From: a bacterium
GTDB taxonomy: Bacteria > Patescibacteriota > Minisyncoccia > Phycocordibacterales > Phycocordibacteraceae
Assembly (NCBI GenBank): GCA_021813965.1
Contig: JAKAJB010000002.1
Location: 1-32,376 of the forward strand
Reading direction: 5' to 3'
DNA length: 32,376 nucleotides
Positions 6,698 through 16,419 of this stretch are shown in pieces (within the stretch, counting starts at the first letter, position 1; every line of letters starts with the position of its first letter). Below the pieces are notes generated by a model, which saw only the letters and a program-made list of their open reading frames with translations, did not search any database and was not told the DNA's origin. Position numbers and translations under genes: made by a program.

Positions 6698-8518
6698 ATG
6701 GCACTCCTCGACTTCCTCAGCCGCAAACAGAAAGAAGAAGCTCCGGCGATCACGCCGGTGCTGCCGCGGGATATCTACCGGCAGAGTTCGCTCGATCTCG
6801 TCGATACTATCGCTCCGACCGCGCTCAAGATAGGCTCGCGCGAGCTTGAGCTCGGCGAGAAATTCGTCCGCACCTTCTACACCGTCTCGTATCCGCGTTT
6901 CCTCTCTGACAGCTGGTTCTCGCCGGTCATCGATCTCGACAAAGTGCTCGATGTTTCCATCTTCATCCATCCGGTCGAAACCGAGACCGCACTTCGCAGC
7001 TTCCAGAAAAAGGTCGCCGAGGTCCAGAGCCAGATCAATGAGCGCGAGGCGAAAGGGCTCGTGCGCGACCCGCTCCTGGATACGGCCTACCAGGATCTCG
7101 AGGCCCTGCGCGACAACCTGCAGCAAGCGCAAGAGAAGCTCTTCGACGTAGGTCTCTACCTCGCGCTCTACGGCGACACGAAGGAGGAGATAGCGAAGAC
7201 CGAGGGAGACATCCGCGGCATCCTCGATGCGAAGCTCGTCTATACCAAACCCGCCCTGTTCCAGCAGGAGCAGGGATTCCGCTCGTGCCTCCCGCTCGGA
7301 AGCGACGAATTGCTGGTCAATTCGAAGCTGAATTCCTCGCCGCTCTCGTCCATCTTCCCGTTCGTCTCTTTCGACCTCACGAGCGACCGCGGCATCCTCT
7401 ACGGCATCAACCGCCACAACTCTTCGCTCATCCTCTTCGACCGCTTCTCGCTCGAGAACTACAACTCCGTCGTCTTCGCGAAATCCGGCTCCGGCAAGAG
7501 CTATGCGACCAAGCTCGAAATCCTTCGTTCGCTCATGTTCGGCACGGACGTCATCGTCATCGACCCGGAACGCGAATACGAGCAGCTCGCCGAGGCGACG
7601 GGCGGACGCTCGTTCAACATCTCTCTTTCCTCAGAGAACCACATCAACCCGTTCGACCTCCCGCCGGTGCGGGAAGACGAAGACCCGAAAGACATCCTGC
7701 GCTCCAATATCATCTCGCTCGTCGGCCTCTTCCGCATCATGCTCGGCGGTCTCTCTCCGGAAGAAGACGCTATCGTCGATCGCGCCATCAGCGAGACATA
7801 CGCGCTCAAAGACATCACCGGCGAATCCGATTTCACCGGCGCCGAATCGCCCCTTCTCTCCGATTTCGAGCAGGTGCTCTCCGGCATGGAAGGAAGCGAG
7901 TCCCTGATTGAGCGCCTTTCCAAATACACCCGCGGCACGTGGTCCGGATTCATGAACCAGCCGACCAATATCGACCTCAAGCAGCAGTTCGCGGTATTCT
8001 CCGTGCGCGACATGGAAGACGAGCTGAAGCCGGTCGCTATGTACATCATCACGCACTATATCTGGAACGCCGTGCGCCATGAGATGAAGAAGCGTCTCCT
8101 CATCATCGACGAGGCGTGGTGGATGATGAAGAGCGATGACACCGCCTCATTCCTCTACTCGCTCGCGAAGCGCGGCCGCAAATACTACCTCGGCGTCTGC
8201 ACCATCACGCAGGACGTCGAAGACTTCCTCAAGAGCCCGTACGGCCGCCCGATCCTCACGAACTCCTCGCTGCAGCTGCTTTTGAAGCAGTCGCCGACGA
8301 CCATCGATGTGCTCCAGAAGACGTTCAACCTCACCGACGAAGAGAAATACCTCCTCCTCGAGGCCGGGGTGGGGGAGGGGCTCTTCTTCGCCGGATTGAA
8401 GCACGTCGCCATCAAGGTCGTCGCGAGCTACACGGAAGATCAGATCATCACCTCCGACCCCTCGCAGCTCATGGCGATAAAGCAGGAAAAGAGCCGCTAT
8501 GCCGCCGAGCAGAAGTAG
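6698..8518 (+). CDS. VirB4-like type IV secretion ATPase
   Basis: Walker A FAKSGSGKSYATKLEILRS, Walker B LLIIDEAWWMM, downstream TITQDVEDFL. Confidence 0.92.
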   Translation: MALLDFLSRKQKEEAPAITPVLPRDIYRQSSLDLVDTIAPTALKIGSRELELGEKFVRTFYTVSYPRFLSDSWFSPVIDLDKVLDVSIFIHPVETETALRSFQKKVAEVQSQINEREAKGLVRDPLLDTAYQDLEALRDNLQQAQEKLFDVGLYLALYGDTKEEIAKTEGDIRGILDAKLVYTKPALFQQEQGFRSCLPLGSDELLVNSKLNSSPLSSIFPFVSFDLTSDRGILYGINRHNSSLILFDRFSLENYNSVVFAKSGSGKSYATKLEILRSLMFGTDVIVIDPEREYEQLAEATGGRSFNISLSSENHINPFDLPPVREDEDPKDILRSNIISLVGLFRIMLGGLSPEEDAIVDRAISETYALKDITGESDFTGAESPLLSDFEQVLSGMEGSESLIERLSKYTRGTWSGFMNQPTNIDLKQQFAVFSVRDMEDELKPVAMYIITHYIWNAVRHEMKKRLLIIDEAWWMMKSDDTASFLYSLAKRGRKYYLGVCTITQDVEDFLKSPYGRPILTNSSLQLLLKQSPTTIDVLQKTFNLTDEEKYLLLEAGVGEGLFFAGLKHVAIKVVASYTEDQIITSDPSQLMAIKQEKSRYAAEQK

Positions 8519-9263
8519 TGAGAAGCCGCCCGAGGCGATGACCTTGCTGAGAGCGATGCCGGTCATCGCGTTCGCCGGCGTTTTCGATCTCCTCAAGATG
8601 CTTTTCGAGGCGTTCTGGTTCTTCGGGCCGGCACTCGCCGCCGTGTATTGTTCTGCGAAAGTAAACGGGATTTTGACGACTTGGACGGCCGGGTTGCTAG
8701 GGATGAAAACCGCGGCGCTCGCATGCTCCGCGGCTGTTACGGGTGCCGTCGCCGGGGCCACTGTAGTCACCGGCGGGTTGAGTGCGGAAGCAATCGAGGT
8801 ATTCGGCATCATCATGGCGATGGCCGTCGGTTTTCTCGGGAACATCGCCGTCCTGTTTTGGCTCCTTGCGAAGAATCCTCGTATTTTCAAAGCGAATGAG
8901 CGTGCGGCGTTATGGTTCGGCGGCAGCTTCCTGGTAAGCGAATTGCCGTTCATCGGGGCGTTCCCTGCATTATCAGTGACGCTCTGGAGGATGTACAAGA
9001 AACAGATACAAGCTGACGCCGCGGCTCATGCGGCATGGAAACGGAAAAGTGCGCAAGACGCGGCGGCGCGCGTCCAGGAAAGACAGCAGCAGGCGGCGGG
9101 GCTTATGCAGGCCAATGCTATCCGTGCCGACCAGATGCAGCAACAAGCCGCGAATGACGCTCAGTATGCCGCGCAAGAGCAGGAAGCGACGGAGCGAGAA
9201 AATGCTGAGGTCGATGCTGCAAATGATGCGCAGTATACCCAAAACTTCGCTGACGCAGCGTAG
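8499..9263 (+). CDS. polytopic membrane protein of T4SS-like cluster
   Basis: several TM segments and a Gln/Ala-rich coiled C-terminus; overlaps the virB4-like stop. Confidence 0.6.
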   Translation: MPPSRSSEKPPEAMTLLRAMPVIAFAGVFDLLKMLFEAFWFFGPALAAVYCSAKVNGILTTWTAGLLGMKTAALACSAAVTGAVAGATVVTGGLSAEAIEVFGIIMAMAVGFLGNIAVLFWLLAKNPRIFKANERAALWFGGSFLVSELPFIGAFPALSVTLWRMYKKQIQADAAAHAAWKRKSAQDAAARVQERQQQAAGLMQANAIRADQMQQQAANDAQYAAQEQEATERENAEVDAANDAQYTQNFADAA

Positions 9264-9292
9264 CGGCCGCGTCCAGGTTGTATACTATTTAC

Positions 9293-10291
9293 ATGCGCTT
9301 CGGATTCTTCACTGTGTGTGCGGTCGCCCTCTTCATCCCGATAGCGGCATCGGCGCAATCGATCGGCGGCACGACAGGGGGCGGCGCTCCTTCGTTTACG
9401 ATTTCGGTGTCCCCGCAGTACCCGGCGCCCAATAGCCAAGCATCCATCTCCTTCTTGTCTTCCTCGCTCGATCTCGCTAATGCGACCGTCTCGGTCTCGG
9501 TCGACGGTAAGAAAATCTACACCGGGACCGCGCAACCGGTTTCAATCCCTCTCGGAAGAGGGGGGAGCGCCACATCGGTCTCCGTGGATGTTTCCTCAGG
9601 TGGCAGCACCTATACCCAGTCGGTGTCGCTGCAGCCGCAGGATGTCTCTCTTATCGCCGAGCCGGTCGCATCCGCGCCGATACTCTATCCCGGCAAACCG
9701 CTTGTTCCTATCGAAGGCGATGTGCGCATCGTCGCTGTGGCGGCTTTGAGAGACGCAGGAGGGAAGATATACGACCCTGCAACGCTTTCCTACGTATGGA
9801 CGGTCGACGGCTCTCAGATAACGAACGCTTCCGGTATCGGGAAAGAAGCGCTTATGGTGGCCTCGCCGCTTCAGTACCGCGGACGATCTGTCTCGGTCGT
9901 CGTACAGAACCAGGCCGGAAATCTCGTCGGCGGCGCGGAGCTCTCCCTATCGGCCGCAGAGCCGTCGGTACGCATCTACGCGAATGACCCGCTCCTCGGC
10001 ATCCTCTATGACCATGCGCTCACCGGGGCCTATGCCATCACCGGCGCGGAGGCTGATCTGTACGCGGCGCCGTTCTCTTTCCCGCTCACCGGCGGTGCGC
10101 CTTCGCTCGAATGGTTCCTGAACGGCGCTCCCGCACAGTCAGGCGGTTCCCTGACGCTCCGGCCGACCGGGACCGGGCAAGGGAATGCAGCTTTGACGCT
10201 TACGTCGTCCGCCGGCACCTCCGCCGAAGCGACTGCGAACCTCTCTCTGTCCTTCGGCGCTGCACAGAATACTAACCTCTTCGGCCTATGA
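9293..10291 (+). CDS. secreted protein with Ig-like/PKD-like segments, T4SS-like cluster
   Basis: signal peptide MRFGFFTVCAVALFIPIAASAQS; TATACT-ATTTAC-ATG. Confidence 0.65.
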   Translation: MRFGFFTVCAVALFIPIAASAQSIGGTTGGGAPSFTISVSPQYPAPNSQASISFLSSSLDLANATVSVSVDGKKIYTGTAQPVSIPLGRGGSATSVSVDVSSGGSTYTQSVSLQPQDVSLIAEPVASAPILYPGKPLVPIEGDVRIVAVAALRDAGGKIYDPATLSYVWTVDGSQITNASGIGKEALMVASPLQYRGRSVSVVVQNQAGNLVGGAELSLSAAEPSVRIYANDPLLGILYDHALTGAYAITGAEADLYAAPFSFPLTGGAPSLEWFLNGAPAQSGGSLTLRPTGTGQGNAALTLTSSAGTSAEATANLSLSFGAAQNTNLFGL

Positions 10292-11277
10292 AAAAGATCT
10301 TCTTTGCGATTATCCTTGTTGCAAGTATGGCTGTAACCGGGGCTGGGATTGTATATGCAGATACTGCGACTGACGTGGCCAATGCCACCGCCGCACAGAA
10401 CGCCTGTCTTGCTAACGGCAACTCGGCGGCACAATGCCAGGCTGCATATGATGCTTACATGGCCACCGCTGCCTATAACGCATGTATCGCAAGCGGCAAT
10501 ACTGATGCTCAATGCCAGACAGCTTCGAGCGCGTATACTGCCGGCACGAATAATACGGCAAATACGGCTGCATCGCCGTCAACGAGCGCGCAGAGCGGCT
10601 TCACCGCGCTCGCGCCTATCCCCGGCCTCACCGATCAGAGCGCGACGAGCGTCATGAACGCGACGACGCTCGCAAACTTCTTCAACAACCTCTACAAATA
10701 CCTCATCGGTCTCGCGGCGATACTCGCGATTGTCGAGATCATCTGGGGCGGGCTTGAGATATCGACGAAAGATTCTGTCAGCAAACAGAGCGACGGGAGA
10801 GAACGCATCACTCAGGCGATCTTCGGCCTGGTCCTCGTCCTCTCGCCGGTCCTCGTCTTCTCGATCATCAACCCGAATATCCTGAATCTCTCACTCAACC
10901 TCCCGGCACTCGATACGCTATCTGCCAAAAACAGCGCTCCGACTACAGACACGACTACCATCACCCAGCAAAACAACGTCGATATCGGAGCGGCTATCGC
11001 GCAAGCTCAACAACAATGCAGGGATAAAGGGGGTACTCCCGTCACTGATTCAGGGAGTATCGCCGGAGGGACGTTCAAAGTGACCTGCGATATGACTGCG
11101 ACAGCGCCGGTTGGAACGCAGATAACTCAGCAGCAATGTCTCAATCTGATACCGAAAGGTACCATTTTCATGGGTTTCACCTGCAGCTCGGAACCAGCAA
11201 GTGCGACCAGCTTCCAAAAAGCCGGCAGCTACACCTGCAGTGACCTCGTCGGCGGCGGGGTATGCTTCCATAAATAG
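10288..11277 (+). CDS. VirB2/TrbC-like pilin-type membrane protein with N-terminal Cys-containing repeats
   Basis: signal peptide; NLYKYLIGLAAILAIVEIIWGGLEIST...ITQAIFGLVLVLSPVLVFSIINP two-TM hairpin. Confidence 0.65.
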   Translation: MKKIFFAIILVASMAVTGAGIVYADTATDVANATAAQNACLANGNSAAQCQAAYDAYMATAAYNACIASGNTDAQCQTASSAYTAGTNNTANTAASPSTSAQSGFTALAPIPGLTDQSATSVMNATTLANFFNNLYKYLIGLAAILAIVEIIWGGLEISTKDSVSKQSDGRERITQAIFGLVLVLSPVLVFSIINPNILNLSLNLPALDTLSAKNSAPTTDTTTITQQNNVDIGAAIAQAQQQCRDKGGTPVTDSGSIAGGTFKVTCDMTATAPVGTQITQQQCLNLIPKGTIFMGFTCSSEPASATSFQKAGSYTCSDLVGGGVCFHK

Positions 11278-11279
11278 CT

Positions 11280-12494
11280 ATGCGCCGCACGCTCATCATC
11301 ACCGCCATCGTCGTCCTCCTTCTGGGGGCGAGTATCGCCGCCTACTTCTATGCCTCGTCCGGCACGGCGACGGTCGCGGTGGCACCCGCCGGGAGCGCGA
11401 GCCTGCCGGTCGCCGGGCAGACAGCGCCGGGTACGATTAGCACGGCGAACACCGAGCCGAGCCTCGCTCCCGGGGCACCGAGCGCTCCGGTGAGCGTCTC
11501 CGCGCGACTGGTGCAGATAAGCACCGGACCGATCGTCCCGGGCGAGTCCGTCGTCGACACGAAAGCGGCGGACGCAAGCTCGTCGCCTGAAGTCACTGTC
11601 AATTACATCGAGCGCGCGAGCGGCAACGTCTTTTCATACGCCAGCCCGAGCGGCACGCTCACCCGCATCAATAACCGGACGATTCCCGGCATCCAATCAG
11701 CCGCATGGCTGCCGGACGGCATGACAGCGTATGTGCGCTACCTCTCCGGAAGCGATTTCTCCACCATCAACACGTACGCGCTTTCGGCGGCAAGCTCTAC
11801 CGGATTCTTCCTGCCTCAGGATCTCGCTGATGTGTCGGTGTCCGCGGCGGGGCTCCTCACTCTCGCGTCAGGAGGGAACGGTTCCGCCGTCTCCTTGAGC
11901 CGTACCGACGGGACTCGCTCGACAACCCTTTTCACGACGCCGCTCAGCAGCATTCGCACATCTTTTGCAGGCAAAAATCAGTATCTCGTGTTTTCGAAGC
12001 CGGCGGCGTCGCTCGCCGGAGACGCATTCCTCGTCGATAGCGCCGGGCGCTTCTCGCGAATCGCAGGTCCTTTGAACGGGCTCGTCGCCCTTCCCAGCCC
12101 GTCAGGGAAGTGGGTGTTGGTGAGCTACACTCAGAACGGCGCTATGCAGATGGAGCTCATCAATACCGCAACCGACACGACGCTCCCGCTCCCGCTCGCG
12201 ACCATCGCCGATAAGTGCGTGTGGGCCGCTGATGATTCTTCGATCTATTGCGGCATCCCGATGAGCCCGAGCGCCAATTACGCATACCCGGATGACTGGT
12301 ATCAGGGCGCGGCGCATTTCTCAGACCGCATATGGAAGATAGACGTCGCCGGACGCTATGAGCAGCTCGTTCTGGATTTCTCCCAAGCGAATAAAGGGGA
12401 TCTCGACGCCGAAGCTCTTGCTTTGGATCCTGCGAAGTCGCTCCTCGTGTTCATTAACAAGAACGACGGTTCGCTCTGGAGTTATTCGCTCTAG
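11280..12494 (+). CDS. membrane-anchored beta-propeller (TolB/WD-like) protein
   Basis: N-terminal TM anchor, repeated S/T-rich blades, follows the T4SS-like cluster directly. Confidence 0.5.
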   Translation: MRRTLIITAIVVLLLGASIAAYFYASSGTATVAVAPAGSASLPVAGQTAPGTISTANTEPSLAPGAPSAPVSVSARLVQISTGPIVPGESVVDTKAADASSSPEVTVNYIERASGNVFSYASPSGTLTRINNRTIPGIQSAAWLPDGMTAYVRYLSGSDFSTINTYALSAASSTGFFLPQDLADVSVSAAGLLTLASGGNGSAVSLSRTDGTRSTTLFTTPLSSIRTSFAGKNQYLVFSKPAASLAGDAFLVDSAGRFSRIAGPLNGLVALPSPSGKWVLVSYTQNGAMQMELINTATDTTLPLPLATIADKCVWAADDSSIYCGIPMSPSANYAYPDDWYQGAAHFSDRIWKIDVAGRYEQLVLDFSQANKGDLDAEALALDPAKSLLVFINKNDGSLWSYSL

Positions 12495-12545
12495 ATTTAT
12501 CGGCCCCGCACGTCATGCGGCGAAGCCGGGAATCTGGCTGTAGCG

Positions 12546-13286
12546 TCAGGCGCTTTCTAGCTCAGAAACTTCTTCAGCGATCGTGCGGCGGACATGCCAT
12601 TCTTGCGCCGCGCCGACGAGATTCGTCGTGATGAAGTAGAGGCCGACCGCGCCGGAGGTCGTGTAGGAAATGGTCGCAATAAGGAACGGGAAGACGTATT
12701 TCAGTTGCATGCCGATGATCTTCTGGAAATCACCCTGCTTCGCGCCGGGAGCGGGTTTCATGGAGCCTGAGAGCGCCATATGCGCCTGGAGAAGCTGTGT
12801 AAGCCCCGCACAGACTGCTAAGAAGAGGCTTTTGCCGGCGACAGAGATGATGCCGAGGAACTCGAGCGAAATGGCGTGCGGCACCGGGGTGAAAGAATAC
12901 AGCCGAAGAGCGTTGATGGCCGGGAACGGCTCATAGGTGAAGACCCAGTAGAGCGCTAGAAGGATTGGGATCTGTATGAAAGCGGTAAGGATGCTCGCGA
13001 ACGGGTTCACCTCAGCCTCTTTGTAGAGCGCGAGGGTTTCGACCGCCTCGCGCTCTTTATCGTCTTTATAGGTCTCTTTAAGGGCTTTTATCTTCGGCTC
13101 GAGTATCTTCATCGCCCGCTGAGTGCGGGCCGCTGAGAGCGAGAAGGGGAGGAGGATGAGCCGGATGGCGATAGTAAGGAGGATAATGGCGATACCCACA
13201 TCAGAGCCTGGTACGAGCGCCACGAGCGCCACGAGCGCGTTATAGATCGGATTATAGAAAGCGGTGTGGAAAAGTGCCGATATCAC
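12546..13286 (-). CDS. yidC: YidC/Oxa1 membrane protein insertase
   Basis: IILLTIAIRLILLPFSLSAARTQRAMKILEPKIKALKETYKDDKER; gene order yidC-rnpA-rpmH. Confidence 0.93.
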   Translation of the reverse strand: MISALFHTAFYNPIYNALVALVALVPGSDVGIAIILLTIAIRLILLPFSLSAARTQRAMKILEPKIKALKETYKDDKEREAVETLALYKEAEVNPFASILTAFIQIPILLALYWVFTYEPFPAINALRLYSFTPVPHAISLEFLGIISVAGKSLFLAVCAGLTQLLQAHMALSGSMKPAPGAKQGDFQKIIGMQLKYVFPFLIATISYTTSGAVGLYFITTNLVGAAQEWHVRRTIAEEVSELESA

Positions 13287-13297
13287 AGAAGGATTGG

Positions 13298-13609
13298 TTA
13301 GGTGTTGATTTTTGAAAGAAGACCGCCCAGTTCTGTCCTCAAGTCTTGGTAGTGTACACCACTCGCCGACGCGCGGGGAAACACGATGAGCGCGGGGGGA
13401 AGCCGGAGCGTCTTAAGCGCCTCAAAAATCTGTCGTTTCAGCCGGTGCCGCCCGGATGAGAGGCGGACTACTTTCTTGGGGATAATGACAGCGTATCCGC
13501 GCATTTCCTCGGGAACGACGAGCATAAAATGCTCCGAAGAGAACCTGCGGCCGCGTTTGAGCGCCGCGGGGAACTGCTCACGGGAGAGTCGTTCTCGACG
13601 GGAGAACAC
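13298..13609 (-). CDS. rnpA: ribonuclease P protein component
   Basis: MFSRRERLSREQFPAALKRGRRF...RHRLKRQIFEAL; between yidC and rpmH. Confidence 0.9.
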   Translation of the reverse strand: MFSRRERLSREQFPAALKRGRRFSSEHFMLVVPEEMRGYAVIIPKKVVRLSSGRHRLKRQIFEALKTLRLPPALIVFPRASASGVHYQDLRTELGGLLSKINT

Positions 13610-13615
13610 GGGAAA

Positions 13616-13756
13616 TCAGACGGCGAGGCTCGCTCGGCCGACGCGGCGGCGCTTCTGGAGGATTTTCTTGCCGGAAGCCGTTGCGGTACGCGCCAAAAAG
13701 CCGTGCGTCGTGGCGCGCTTCTTCTTTTTCGGCTGGTAGGTTCTTTTCGTGGCCAT
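13616..13756 (-). CDS. rpmH: 50S ribosomal protein L34 (absent from ORF track, 46 aa)
   Basis: [46 protein letters not shown]. Confidence 0.95.
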   Translation of the reverse strand: MATKRTYQPKKKKRATTHGFLARTATASGKKILQKRRRVGRASLAV

Positions 13757-13853
13757 ACGTGATGGAATTAGGTTGTACACATGATACTAACAGTTTCCCC
13801 GCGAAACGCCAGTGTGCGGCTGATTCCGAATAAGCGTATACTCCGAGGTACGT

Positions 13854-15203
13854 ATGGATAAAAGCAATCCGAAAGAGCTTTGGGAGCATATCCTGACACA
13901 AGTCGAGCTTTCTATTTCACCCGCCAACTTCAATACGTGGTTCCGAAACAGCTTCATCGTGAAGATAGATGACGGGGTGGTATATGTGGGTGTACCGAGT
14001 CAATTCTTCAAGGATTGGTTCTTGAAGAAATTCAATACGCTTCTCCTGAAGATCGTCCGGGATGTTTCCTATGAGTTCCGCAATATCGAGTATCTCATCG
14101 TGAAAGACGAGCATCGCAAGGTGCCGAAGGAGAATAAGACCGTCCGCGGTGCGCTTGAGCTGCCGCTTGAGGAGTTTTATATCAATAAGAGCGATAACCT
14201 CAACCCCCGGTACACTTTCGAGACGTTCGTCATCGGCTCGTTCAATAATCTCGCGTATGCAGCCGCACAAGCGGCTCTCAGCCGTCCCGGCATCACCTAT
14301 AACCCTCTTTTCATCTACGGCGATACCGGCCGCGGAAAAACTCATCTCATCCAAGCGATCGGTAATCAGTTCAAGAAACAATACCAAGGGAGGAAAGTCT
14401 TTTATCTCACTTCGGAAAAATTCGCTGTCGATTATACCGACTCTGTCCAAGCCGGGACGGCGAACCGGTTTAAGGATAAATATCGCCAGTATGATCTTCT
14501 TATTATGGACGATGTGCAATTCCTCTCTAAGAAAGATAAGACTCAGGAAGAGCTCTTCCATCTCTTCAACGCGCTATACGATACGAACAAACAGATCATC
14601 TTCTCTTCTGATCGTTCTCCGGCATCTATTCCGGATATCGCTGAGCGATTGAAAGGGCGCCTGGCGAGCGGTATGGCGGTCGATATCAGTGAACCTGATC
14701 CGGAATCGCGTATGGCTATCGTCCAAAAAAAGGCGGCATTACACGGTATCATCCTCTCCGATGAGGTTATCGAGTATGTTGCGACGACGCTGTCAGGCTC
14801 TATCCGCGAATTGGAGGGTATGGTGAATAGTATCGTCTGTCATGCGCAGGTGAAGGGGTCCGCGCCGGATATCGCCGAGGTGCGCCAATCGCTCCGTTCA
14901 TTCACTCGCCCTCAGAAGAATATCTCTGTGAAGAATGTCGTCGATAAAGTCGCTGAATTCTACGGTATCGATGAGGAGAGCATCTATGAAAAGACCCGGA
15001 GGAGGGAAGTGGTGCGGCCGCGGCAGATCATCATGTACCTTCTGCGTGAGGATTTTAATATCTCATACCCGACGATAGGTTCGAAGCTCGGCGGCCGCGA
15101 TCATACGACCGTTATCCACTCCTGCGAGAAGATAAAACGCGAAGTAGTTGTGGATAGCGAGCTCTCAAAGGAGATACAGAATATCCGTACGCTTCTTGTG
15201 TAG
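13854..15203 (+). CDS. dnaA: chromosomal replication initiator DnaA
   Basis: YNPLFIYGDTGRGKTHLIQAIGN, LLIMDDVQFLSKKDKTQEELFHLFNAL, GGRDHTTVIHSCEKI. Confidence 0.97.
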   Translation: MDKSNPKELWEHILTQVELSISPANFNTWFRNSFIVKIDDGVVYVGVPSQFFKDWFLKKFNTLLLKIVRDVSYEFRNIEYLIVKDEHRKVPKENKTVRGALELPLEEFYINKSDNLNPRYTFETFVIGSFNNLAYAAAQAALSRPGITYNPLFIYGDTGRGKTHLIQAIGNQFKKQYQGRKVFYLTSEKFAVDYTDSVQAGTANRFKDKYRQYDLLIMDDVQFLSKKDKTQEELFHLFNALYDTNKQIIFSSDRSPASIPDIAERLKGRLASGMAVDISEPDPESRMAIVQKKAALHGIILSDEVIEYVATTLSGSIRELEGMVNSIVCHAQVKGSAPDIAEVRQSLRSFTRPQKNISVKNVVDKVAEFYGIDEESIYEKTRRREVVRPRQIIMYLLREDFNISYPTIGSKLGGRDHTTVIHSCEKIKREVVVDSELSKEIQNIRTLLV

Positions 15204-15226
15204 CCTTTATGGAGTACTTATCAACA
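15112..15226. other. putative DnaA-box cluster / part of oriC
   Basis: Near-consensus boxes TTATCCACT (15112-15120), TGTGGATAG (15149-15157), TTATCAACA (15218-15226), each 8/9 to TTATCCACA, followed by AT-rich dnaA-dnaN intergenic DNA. Confidence 0.45.
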
Positions 15227-15315
15227 ACTTCTGTTTCGAAGAAAACACCTACAGTACAATCGTTATATAGCTTTTTTCGCCTATCCCCATTACCAACACC
15301 CTTAATAAGAATCGT

Positions 15316-16416
15316 ATGAATATTTCCATCGAAAAAAAAGAATTCTCTGAGGCTGTGCATATCGTCTCACGGTTCGCTGACAGGAAGAGTGCGACGCTCC
15401 CTGCGCTATCTTCAGTTCTTCTTATCGCCGGAGATGAGGGTATCAAGCTTCGTGCCACGAATCTTGAGACCGGCATCGATTTGAAGCTTACAGGGAAAAT
15501 AACGACTGACGGCGTCGTCGCGATCCCTGCGACTATCCTGCAACAGATAGCGAGTGCGTTCACTCAAGATGGGAATATCACCCTCGAGCACACCGGTGAC
15601 ACTCTTATGCTTACGAGCGGGACAGGAAAAAGCTCTATCAAGACCGTGCCGTATGATGATTTCCCCTCAATCCCTTTTCCTGAGAATCCTAAAAATCGCA
15701 TCATCCTCCCCGGCATCCTTCTAAAGAATCTTTTCACGACGATAACATCTTGTGCCTCGACCTCAACGGTCCGCCCGGAGCTCTCCAGCATCTATCTCTC
15801 GATAGAGGGCGGTATCCTTACCGCAGTCGCGACAGATTCTTTCCGGCTCGCTGAGAAAAAAGTACCCCTCTCCAATAAGGGGACGCAAGGGAAATTCCTT
15901 ATCCCGGCCAAAAATGCGCTCGATATCGCACAAGCACTCCCTGATGATGAGATAATCATGTCGTTCGACGAGCATCAGTGTGCGTTTGTGAGCGAGAAGG
16001 GTATGGTGGTATCACGGCTCACTAATGCGATCTATCCGGATTACCGGCAGATTATTCCGAAAGAATCAATCGTCGAAGCGGTGATCCTCAGAAAAGATTT
16101 CGAGACTGCCCTCAAACGGACAACAATCTTCTCCGACGCGTTCCAAAAAATACGCATAAGTTTCGATGCAAAAAAGAATCTTTTCTCATTCTTCGCTCGG
16201 AATGTTGACATAGGAGAATCAGTCGAAACGCTCCCGGCACGCATATCAGGAAGTGAGCTTGAACTTTCGTTCAATCATCGGTATCTCGCCGCAGTGCTCT
16301 CTCTCACGAATGCGGAAAGCCTCTCGCTCACCGCATCGGGTATAGGTCGCCCGCTCATCATCAAGGGCGTAGGAGATACCTCGCTCCTCTATCTCGTATC
16401 CCCGATGAATCAATAA
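15316..16416 (+). CDS. dnaN: DNA polymerase III beta clamp
   Basis: downstream of dnaA; MNISIEKKEFSEAVHIVSRFADRKSATLPALSSVLL...VSPMNQ. Confidence 0.95.
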   Translation: MNISIEKKEFSEAVHIVSRFADRKSATLPALSSVLLIAGDEGIKLRATNLETGIDLKLTGKITTDGVVAIPATILQQIASAFTQDGNITLEHTGDTLMLTSGTGKSSIKTVPYDDFPSIPFPENPKNRIILPGILLKNLFTTITSCASTSTVRPELSSIYLSIEGGILTAVATDSFRLAEKKVPLSNKGTQGKFLIPAKNALDIAQALPDDEIIMSFDEHQCAFVSEKGMVVSRLTNAIYPDYRQIIPKESIVEAVILRKDFETALKRTTIFSDAFQKIRISFDAKKNLFSFFARNVDIGESVETLPARISGSELELSFNHRYLAAVLSLTNAESLSLTASGIGRPLIIKGVGDTSLLYLVSPMNQ

Positions 16417-16419
16417 TTC

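Noticed and set aside
6668-7417. 249-aa minus-strand ORF
   Set aside because: Antisense to the virB4-like gene; no motif, no promoter.
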